Part shown: piece after piece, positions 23,701 through 34,400 of the stretch
Position numbering within the stretch: position 1 is the stretch's first letter
How the letters are laid out: each line of letters opens with the position of its first letter
Assembly (NCBI GenBank): GCA_029207755.1
Contig: JARCOQ010000006.1
Location: forward strand, 1,466,846 to 1,530,845
DNA length: 64,000 bases
DNA from: Chamaea fasciata
Lineage: Eukaryota > Chordata > Aves > Passeriformes > Sylviidae
Direction of reading: 5' to 3'
Position numbers and translations under genes: made by a program
Notes under the pieces: generated by a model
Database searches by the model: none
Told to the model about the DNA's origin: nothing
Seen by the model: only the letters and a program-made list of their open reading frames with translations

Positions 23701-26700
23701 GGCCACCTCGCTGGAGCTGCGGCCGGTGCTCGGCAGGGACGCCGGGCTCTACCGGTGCCAGGCCGGCACCGTGGGCGGCAGCCGGAGCTCTCCTGACGTC
23801 CTCCTGGATGTGCTGTGTGCGTACCTTTCCTTTCCTTTTCCTTTTCCTTTTCCTTTTCCTTTTCCTTTTCCTTTTCCTTTTCCTTTTCCTTTTCCTTTTC
23901 CTTTTCCTTTTCCTTTTCCTTTTCCTTTTCCTTTTCCTTTCCTTCCCTTTCCCTTTCCCTTTCCCTTTTCCTTTTCCTTTTCCTTTTCCTTTTCCTTTTC
24001 CTTTCCTTTCCCTTTCCCTTTCCCTTTCCCTTTCCCTTTCCCTTTTCCTTTTCCCTTTCCACTCCCCTTTCCCTTCACCTTTACCTTCACCTTTTCTCTT
24101 CCCTTTCCCTTTTCACTTCCCATTCTCTTCCCCTTTCCCCCTTTTCCTTTCAGTTTTCCTTTTTTCCTTCCCCTTTCACTTTCCCATTCTCTTCCCCTTT
24201 GCCATCCCCTTCTGTTTTCCTTTTCCTCTTCCTTCTCCCCCTTTTCCTTCCCCTTTCCCCTTTCCCTTCCCCTTCTTCTCTTCTTTCCATTCACTTTCCC
24301 TTTCCCTTTTCCCTTTCCCTTTCCCTTTCCCTTTCCCTTTCCCTTTCCTTCCCTTTCCCTTTTCCCTTTTCCCTTTCCTTTCCTTTCTCTTTCCCCTTCT
24401 CCGCTTTTCCCTTTTCCCATTTCCCTTTTCCCATTTCCGTTTTCCCTTTTCCCTTTTCCCTTTTCCCATTTCCCTTTTCCCTTTTCCCCTTTCCCCTTTC
24501 CCTTTTCCCTTTCCCTTTTCCCTTTTCCCTTTCCCTCTTCCCTCCCCTCCCAGCACCCCAGAGCAGTGACCCTTCCCCAGGATCCCTCTCCTGATGCCAT
24601 TCCCGGCCTCTCATCCCATTCCCCCCTCACAGACCCCCCCCAGGGACCCTCTCCTGGAGGTTTTCCTGGAGGCCCGGCGTGGCTCCCTGGCCATCTTCCA
24701 GTGCTCCGTGGCCAGCAACCCCCCGGCCCAGCTGGCCCTGCTGCGGGACCGGGAGCTGGTGGCCACCAGTGCTGGCGGCACCGGCCCACGGGTCACTGTC
24801 ACCGCTGTCCCCAACTCTCTGCGGGTGGAGATGCGGGAGGTGACACTGGCTGACGATGGCAGCTACCGGTGCACGGCCACCAACGCGCACGGCTCGGCGG
24901 AGCGGCGGATCTACCTGCGCGTGCAGGGTGGGGAGTCTGGGATCCGGGGATTTGGGGTGGATTGTCCCGTGGGAATGAGTATGTGTGTGCGATCACCGTG
25001 CCACCAGATCCCTCCCAGTGCCACCAGATCCCTCCCAGTGCCATCAGATCCCACCCAGTGCCACCAGATCCCTCCCAGTGCCATCAGATCCCACCCAGTG
25101 CCACCAGAGCCCTCACAGTGCCACCAGATCCCACCCAGTGCCACCAGATTCCTCCCAGTGCCACCAGGTCCCACCTAGGGATTGGAGTGGTCCATCCCAT
25201 GGGAATGACCATGTGTCTGTGCTCCCAGTGCCACCAGATCCCACCCAGTGCCACCAGAGCCCTCACAGTGCCACCAGATCCCACCCAGTGCCACCAGATT
25301 CCTCCCAGTGCCACCAGGTCCCACCTAGGGATTGGAGTGGTCCATCCCATGGGAATGACCATGTGTCTGTGCTCCCAGTGCCACCAGATCCCTCCCAGGA
25401 CCACCAGAGCCCTCCCAGTGCCACCAGAGCCCTCCCAGTGCCACCAGAGCCCTCACAGTGCCACCAGATCCCACCCAGTGCCACCAGATTCCTCCCAGGT
25501 TTTGCAGTGGCCCAGCCCACGGGAATGATCATGCGTCTGTGCTCCCAGTGCCACCAGAGCCCTCCCAGGGCCACCAGAGCCCTCCCCAATGTCATCTGAT
25601 GGCTCCCAGTGCCACCAGATCCCTCCCAGTGCCACCAGATCTCACCCAGGGCCACCAGATCCCACCCAGGGCCACCAGGTTCCCCCTCAGTGCCACCCCC
25701 CGCCTGTATTCCAACACCTCAGCCCCGGGCACCTCCAGGAGGAGTTGGGGACACTTAGGGGACAGGGAGCACCAATATGACATCAGAGCTGTCCCAAATC
25801 CTCGGACAGAGTGGGAATGTCACACCCCAGAGGTTATGGAAGTGATGAGGGGACACGGGCAGTGCCCAGCTCTGCGCTGTCCCCTCTGAGCTGGCACTGT
25901 CCCTGCTCCAGCCACCCGAGTCCTGATCTCGCCGTCCTCGGAGGTGCTGGAAGGTGACAGCGTGTCCCTGACGTGCCAGGTGGCCGGAGAGCCACCGGGT
26001 GACACCGTCTACTCCTGGTACAAGGACAGCAAGTGGCTCCAGGAGGGTCCTGACAGTGTCCTGGTGCTGTCCTCTGTCACCAGCGCTGCCACCGGGCTCT
26101 ACCACTGCCGGGCCCGGGGCTCCGCGGGGACCAGCGCGTCCCCAGCTGTCACCCTGAGTGTCTGCTGTGAGTGGGACCTGCCAGGGACGGAGGAGAGGGG
26201 ATGGGATGGGGTGGGGTGGGATGGGGATGGGATGGGACTGGGATTGGGTGGGTTTGGATTGGGGTTGGGATGGATTGGGATGTGGATGGGTTGGGGTTGG
26301 GATGGATTGGGATTGGGATTGGGATTGGGATGGGATAGGATGGGTTTGGGTTTGGGTTTGGGTTTGGGTTTGGGTTTGGGTTTGGGTTTGGGTTTGGCTT
26401 GGGAATGGGATTGGAAGGGTTTAGGTTGGAGTTGTGATGGATTGGGATGGGATGGCATGGGATGGGTTTGGGTTGGGGTTCGGATTGGGGTTGGATGGGT
26501 TTGGGTGGGGGATGGCATGGATGGAACAGAATTGGGATGGGAAGGAACTGGGATGATTTGGGATGCGATGGGATTGGGATGAAATGGGACGGGATAAAAT
26601 GAGATGGGGAGGAAATGCAATGGGATGGAATAGGACGGGACGGGAAGGAATTGGGACAAAATAGATGAGATGGAACTGGAATGAGACAGGATGAGAGAAA

Positions 26701-29700
26701 ATGAGATGGGGAGGGGATGAAATGGATTGGGATGGGAGGGGATGATGCCAATGGAATGGTACCAGTGGAATGGTGCCAATGGGATGGTGCGGATGGGATG
26801 GTGTCAATGGGATGATGCCAATTGGATGGTACCATTGGAATGGCACCACTGGGATGGTGCCACTGGGATAGTGCCAATGGGATGGTGCCACTGGGATAGT
26901 GCCAATGGGATGGCGCCAATGGGATAGTGCCAATGGGATGGCGCCAATGGGATGTCACTGAAATGGATGCTGTCACCTCTCTGTGTACTGGGTCTCTTAT
27001 ACATCCTCGGGTCTCTCCCCCCTTCCCGAGCAGACCCCCCACGGGTGCCGGTTCTCAGCACCTTCCTGGAGCCTCCGTCGGGACAACGCGGGATCCTGGA
27101 GTGCTCCGTGGACAGCTCCCCGCCGGCGCAGCTGGCCCTCTTCAAGGACAGCGCCCTGGTGGCCTCCACGGCGCTGTCACCGCCCGTCACCCGGCCGCGG
27201 CTCAGCGTCACCTCGGCCACCAATGCGCTGCGTGTCCGTGTCCACCCCGTGCAGCTGCAGGACGAGGGCGAGTACCGGTGCGTGGCCACCAACGCCCATG
27301 GCAACGCCAGCGCCGCCGGGAACTTCTCCGGAGGAGGTGAGTCACTGGGAATGGGGATGGGGTGGGATGAGGTGGGATGGGATTCATGGGATGGGGATGA
27401 GGATGGGGTGGGATGGGATCTATGGGATCTATGGGATGGGAAGGGCAATGGCAATGGAAATGGAAATGGGAATGGGGTAGGATGGGATCAGTGGGATCTA
27501 TGGGATGGAATGGGATGGGATGGGATGGGATGGGATGGGATGGGATGGGATGGGATGGGATGGGATGGGATGGGATCTATGGAATGGGATGGGATTTTTT
27601 GGGATGGGATGGGAATGGGTTGAAATAGGTATCTATGGGATCTATGGGATCTATGGGATGGGATCCATGGGATGGGATCCATGGGATGGTAATGGCAATG
27701 GGAATGGGAGTAGGGTGGGAAGGGGATGGAGAGCTGCAGGCAGCAGACGAAGAGATGGGATTTGGGTTGTGGTGATGAGGGGAAGGAATGGGGGAGGATG
27801 GGAATGGGGGGAGGAGCATGGAGAGCAGCTGGAATAGGATGGACAGGATGAAAATGGGAAAAAATCAGGGAAAATCCATGTTTATTGGGGCGGAGGTATT
27901 CCCAGAGTGCTGTGGGTGTCCTGGGCATGTGACAAAGGGACATGACTCCTCTTGGATGTGATTCCAAGGGCTGTGTCCATCCATGGCAATGCCCTGCTGC
28001 CATCACCCTGGGAATCATGGAACCATGAGAACCATGGAATCATGGAACCATGGAATCATGGAACCATGGATTTTTGGAACCATGGAATCATGGAACCATG
28101 GGACCATGGAACCATGGAGACATGGAACCATGGAACCGTGGAACCATGCAATCATGGAATCATGGATTCATGGATTCATGGAATCATGGAACCATGGAAT
28201 CATGGAATGGTTTGGGTTGGGAGAGACCTTAAATCCCACCAATCCCACCCTGCCATGGGCAGGGACACCTCCCACTATCCCAGGCTGCTCCAAGTCCCAT
28301 CCAACCTGGCCTTGGACACTTCCAGGGATGGAGCATCCCGAACAAATCCACAGGGACAACACGGGAATGGCGTCACCTGTGGGTTGTGGTGGCCGTTCCC
28401 TCTTTTTATTGTCCTGCAACTCCCTGATTTTCCCACCCTGAAGGAGCTCTATCCTTGAGATGTGGCGCTTGGGGACACACTCAGAGGTGGCCTGTGGGGA
28501 CAGCTGGATTCGATGACCTCAGAAGGCTTTCCCCACCCAACCAATTCCATGATTATCCCATGTTCTTCCCCATCCCATTCCCTGGAAAGAGAGGGATCAC
28601 CACTTTTCCCTCTCGTGCAGCCGCGCGGGTCTGGATCTGGCCATCCCCAGACGTGCAGGAAGGGGACAACGCCACCCTCACCTGTTTGGTGACAGGAGGG
28701 GACCAGGACGTGCTGAGCTACACCTGGTACTGCAACCAGGTGTGGCTGGGCACCGGCTCTTCCCAAAATCTCACCTTCCCTGGGGTCACCGCCTCCAATG
28801 CCGGCTCCTACCGGTGCTCCATCCAGACCCCGGCCCGGAACCACAGTGCCACCCCTGCCACCCTCAACGTCCTCTGTGAGTCCCCAAGGGCAGCTTTGTG
28901 TCACTTTGTGTCATCCCTCGGTCGGTTCCCTTGGCAGGAGACACGGGGTTTAATTCGGGGGGGATTAATTAATTAGGGGGGCTCAAAAATATGTCACCCG
29001 GAGGATAATTAAGCCAAGCTTTGCACCGCACACCGTCCCCAAAACCTTCTCCAGGTTTCCTCGTGCTCCACACCAAACCCGGCAGGAGAATCTTTGGCTG
29101 TCAGGAATTAAAGCCGGCTTTAGGACTTGGGGGGTTTTTTTAATCCCTGATTGGGAAAATCAAAACCAGACTTTGCTTTAAAAAGAAAAACAAAAAAGAA
29201 CAGGAAAAAATGTTGTTGTGAGTCAGGACGTGAGGGTTTTTTTTTTTTTTACGAGAAAAAGATGGTGTTAATTTATAAATCTTCCGGATGAATGTGGGAT
29301 GGAGGCGCTGGAGCACGGGGAATCCCTGGTGTGAAGGGGTTGGAGCAGCAGGAGCAGCTGAGGGAGCTGGGAAAGGGGCTCAACCTGGAGAAAAGGGGGA
29401 TCAGGGGGGACCTCGTGGCTCTGCACAACTCCCTGACAGGAGGGGACAGCCGGGGGACAAGGGACAGCACAAAGGGACACGGCCCCGAGCTGTGCCAGGC
29501 CAGGTTTGGGTCGGATATTGGGAATTTTCCTCCTGGGAACTGCGGTGGTGGAGCTCCATCCTCGGCGTGTGACACTTGGGGACACTCTCAGCGGTGACCC
29601 GGGGAGTGCTGGGGGTGACACTTGGACTCGATGACCTCCGAGGGCTTTCCCCACCCCCCAAAAAAAATTCTACGTTTTTCCCCACCCCGTTCCCGGCCCC

Positions 29701-31392
29701 ACAGATCCCCCCAGGAACCTGCGGCTGCAATCCTTCGTGGAGAGCAGCCAGGGGACGGCCACCATCCTGCTCTGCGCTGTGGACAGCCATCCCCCGGCGC
29801 AGCTCACCCTGCTCAGGGGGGGACACCCGGTGGCCTCCAGCCCTCCCAGAGGAGGTGACACCGCCCGGCAGAGCATCCGGGTGTCCCCTTCTCCCAACGC
29901 GCTGCGGTTGGAATTCCGGGAGGCCTCCGAGGAGGATGAGGGCGAATACGAGTGCCAGGCACGGAGCGCCCTCGGTGTCACCCGCGCGTCCCTCACGCTC
30001 CGCGTGCAAGGTGAGGAGGGGGACAACTGGGGACACCCCCAGGGGTGGAGGATTGAGGGACACACCAATTTTGGAGGATGGGGCACCCACCCCTGCGGAG
30101 CTGGGGCTCCAAAGGGAAGGGAAAAACTTGACCAAACCGCCCTCCGCTCCCCGCAGCCACCAAGGTGGTGGTGCGACCCTCGGCCGAGGTGACGGAGGGG
30201 ACAGAGGTGACGCTGACGTGTCAGGCTCCTCACGCTGGGCCGGGCACGCTCTACGCGTGGTTCAAGAACGGGCGGTGGGTGACAGAGGGACCCGAGGCCT
30301 CGCTGGGGCTCCGCGCTCACCGCTCCGACGCGGGGCTCTACGGCTGCCGGGCGGGCCGGGGGTCCCGCGCCGCCCCCGTCACCCTCTCCGTGCTCTGTGA
30401 GTTGGGAGGGGGGCGACATCTCCGGGAGGGGACACGCCACCACCCCCCGCGGGGGATGTCGCCGGCCGGTGTGTGTCGCCACGCCGCGACACGCGGCGAC
30501 AGCGCATCCCCCCCTCCTTGTAGGGGTGTGACCCCCGTCCCCCTTGTCACCCGGCGGGGTGTGGCGGGACACGCGCTGTCCTTGTCGCCGCAGATGCGCC
30601 GCGGGAGCCCAGCTTTGTGGCGCTGGTGGAGCCCCGCGGGGGGCGACAGGCGGTGCTGCTCTGCTCGGCCGATGGTGTCCCCGCGCCGGACATCGCCGTC
30701 AGCAGGGGACAGGGCCACCCACCCCTGGCCACCACTCGTGGTCCCTCTGACCCCCGCTTCGAGGTCCGGGCCACCCCAACGTCGCTGAGGGTGGAGATGA
30801 CGAGGCTGGAGCCCGGGGACGAGGGGCTCTATCTGTGCTCGGCCACCAACAGCCGCGGCTCGGCCACCGCGACCCTGCGGCTGCAAGTGCCAGGTGAAAT
30901 GTCCCCAAAAAGTCCCCGAAAAGTCCCCAAGTCGTGGGGTTGAGTGTCCCCATTGAGTCCCCTGATGTCCCTCCTTCAGGGGTGGCGCTGACGGTGGAGC
31001 CCTCGCAGGAAGTCCCCGAGGGCGCCAAAGCCACCATGAGCTGCTCGGCCACCGCGTGGGGTGACAAAGGTGTCAACTACACGTGGTACCGGGACGGGAG
31101 GTGGCTTTGGGAGGGACCGTCCGGCTCCTTGGTCCTCAGCCCCGTGTCCAGCGCCGACGCCGGCTCCTACCAGTGCCGGGCCAGCGGGACGTGGGGCACG
31201 GCCACCTCTGTCCCCGTCAGCCTCAGTGTCCTCTGTGAGTGTCCCCAGGGCCACCACAATGACGTGAGCTGGGTGTGCCCTGCCCTTGTCACTCGTGTCA
31301 CCTCCTCAAGGGGAAGGGGAGTTTCCTCCTCTTCTTCCTCCTCTTCTTCCTCTTCCTCTTCCCCTTCCCCTTCCTCTTCTTCCTCTTTTTCT

Positions 31393-31424
<32 letters not shown>

Positions 31425-34400
31425 TTCCTCTTCTTCCTCTTCCCATTTTTTTCCTCTTCTGCATCTTCTTCCTCTTCCCATTTTTCTCTTCTGCTTCCTC
31501 TTCCTCTTCCCATCTTTTCCTCTTCCTCTTCCCCTTCCCCTTCCTCCCCCGCTCCTCTCCCTTTGGGGATTTCAGGGATTTTTTTTTTTTTTTAGGCAGA
31601 TTTGGGGCCAAAAAGTTCCAAAACTGAGGAATTCTCAGGTTGGGTGTGGAATAGGGGGCTGGGGAACACGGGGAGCCACCAGGGCAGGGATGGGCAGAGT
31701 GGGGATGATCCAGGATGGAAGAGGGATGAGTTAGGAAGCTCTTGGCGGCCTGGGGAAAGGGATTTGGGGGTTCTTGTTTAGGATTGGTCCTTCAGGAGTT
31801 GGAGTTGGAGCTAAAAAGCCCCAAACTGAGGGGTTCTGGGGGTGGAGGTTGTGGTGATGATCCAGGCTGGAAGAGGGCTGAGTTAGGAAGCTTTCAGGAC
31901 AGGGATTTGGGATTATTTTTTTAGGATTGGTCCTTCAGGAGCTCCAAACTGAGGAATTCTAGAGGTGGAGGGTGTGGTGATGATCCAGGCTGGAAGAAGG
32001 ATGACTTAGGATGCTTTTAGGCAATGGATTTGGGAATTTTTTTTAGGATTGGCCCCTCAAAAGTCGGATTTGGAGCCCAGAAGCTCCAGACTGAGGGGTT
32101 CTGGGGGTGGAAGGTGTAATGATGATCCAGAATGGAAGAGGGATGAGTTAGGAAGCTTTGGGGAACAGATTTGGGATTATTGTTTAGGATTGGTGCTCAG
32201 GAGTTGGATTTGGAGCCAAAAAGCCCCAAACTGAGGAATTCTGGAGGTGGAGGGTGTGATGATGATCCGGGCTGGAAGAGGGATGCACCAGGAAGCTTTC
32301 AGGACAGGGATTTGGGATTATTTTTTAGGATTGGCCCCCTCAAAAGTCAGATCTGGAGCCAGACTGAGGGATTCTGGAGGTGAAGGTTGCGATGATGACC
32401 CAGGCTGGAAGGAGGATGAGTTAGGAAACTTTTGGGAAACAGATTTGGGATTTTTTTAGGATTGTCTCCTCAAAAGTCAGATTTGGAGCCCAGACGCTCC
32501 AAGGCGGGAAGATTCTCCAGCTTTGGGGACAGGAGACGGTTCAAACCCCCCCCCCAAGCCTTGGGATGAGCGGGAAGGGACAGACCCAGGGACACTTTAA
32601 CCCTGGGGCCTGTCCCACCCCGTGTCCCCAGTGCCACCCCTCGCTGTCCCCTGGCAGACCCTCCTCGGGCCGTGTCGGTGAGCACCTTCCTGGAGAACCG
32701 GGAGGGGCGCGGGGCCATCGTGCTGTGCACGGCGCAGAGCCACCCGCCCTCCCGGCTGTCCCTGCACCACCGCGGCCACCTGCTGGCCACCAGCCTGTCC
32801 CCCGCTGTCACCCCGGGGCTCCGCGCCGTGCCCTCGCACAACGCCCTGCTCCTGGAGCTGGTGGCCTTGGGGACAGCGGCCGGGGGACGCTACGTCTGCG
32901 TGGCCACCAACGCGCTGGGCAACGCCACGGGCAGCGCTGACTTCGATGTCCGCAGTGAGTGGGGCCGGAGGCCGCAGGGGATGATGGGAATCCCAAAAAT
33001 AAAGATATTTCCCTGGAAGTGAGGGATGGAGTGGGAGGAGGTGGCTCGGGGGTCAAAGGGGGAAATGTGAGGGTGGCGCTTGTGGCGGTGTTGGGGACGT
33101 CTCGTGTCCCCAGGGGACGCTGTGGGTGGTGGGGTGGCCTTTAGGAGAGGGGACAGTGGCAGCAATTGTCCCCACCCCCCAGTGTGTGTCCTCATCCCCA
33201 AATGCTGCCTGTCCCCACCCCTGCGTGCCAAGGGGGTGTCCCCTCACTTTGACTGTCACCCCAGTGTCCCCTTCACCCCCTTTTGGGGCACCCCGAGGTG
33301 TGGGGGGTCCCGCTGGCAGTGACAGTGACAGTGACAGTGTCCCCGCAGCTCTGAGCCACCTGCAGACCTACCGGGTCCTGTCCTGGCTGCTGATGGCCAC
33401 CCTGGCCGTGGCCACCACGGTCCTGCTGGCCGTGAAGGTGTGGCCCAGGTGACGTCCTGGGTGGGGCGGGGTGGGGGGACAGGGACACCAGGGTGGCACG
33501 GGGACCACGGGGTCAAGGGACAGGGACCCTGGGGTGGGGGAACAGGGACACCGGGGTGAAGGGACAGGGACCTCAAGGTGGCACAGGGACTCTGGGATCG
33601 GGGGACAGGGACTCCGGGTTGGGACAGGAAGTCTGGGATGGGAGGACAGGGACCCCGGGGTGGCAGAGTGACCCTGGTGTGGTGACAGGGACACCGGGGT
33701 AGAGTGGCACAGTGACCCTGGCATGGTGACAGGGACCCCGGGATAGTGGCACAGGGACCCGGCATGGTGACAAGGACCCCGGGGTGGTGGCACAGGGACC
33801 CGGCATGGTGACAAGGACCCCGGGGTGGTGGCACAGTGACCCTGGGATGGTGACAGGGACCCCGGGGTGGTGGCACAGGGACCCTGGCATGGTGACAGGG
33901 ACCCCGGATTGGTGGCACAGGGACCCCGGGGTGGTGGCACAGTGACCCTGGCGTGGTGACAGGGACGCCGGGGTGGTGGCACAGTGACCCTGGCATGGTG
34001 ACAATGACCCCGGGGTGGTGGCACAGAGCCAGCCCCAGGGGTGGCAGCTCCCTGTGCTCCCCACCAGGATCAGGAAGTTCCGGAGCTGGTCCCGTGCCGA
34101 GGACACCTTGGAGCTGAGGAGCAAACAGGACCCGCCACAGGTGGGGACAGCGCTGGGGACAGCTCTGGGGACACCGGTGGGGACAGCCCTGGGGTCCCCT
34201 GAGCTGTTAGGACACAAAGTCCCCGTCCCAGCCGCATTCCAGGGGAGCTCCATGGCACAGGTGGATGTCAACCCCACCAGGGACACTCGGGATGCTCCTG
34301 TGTCCCCATGGAGTGTCCCCAGCCATGGGCACGGTGTCCCCAGCCATAGACACAGTGTCCCCAGCCATGGGCACGGTGTCCCCAGCCCTGGGCACGGTGT

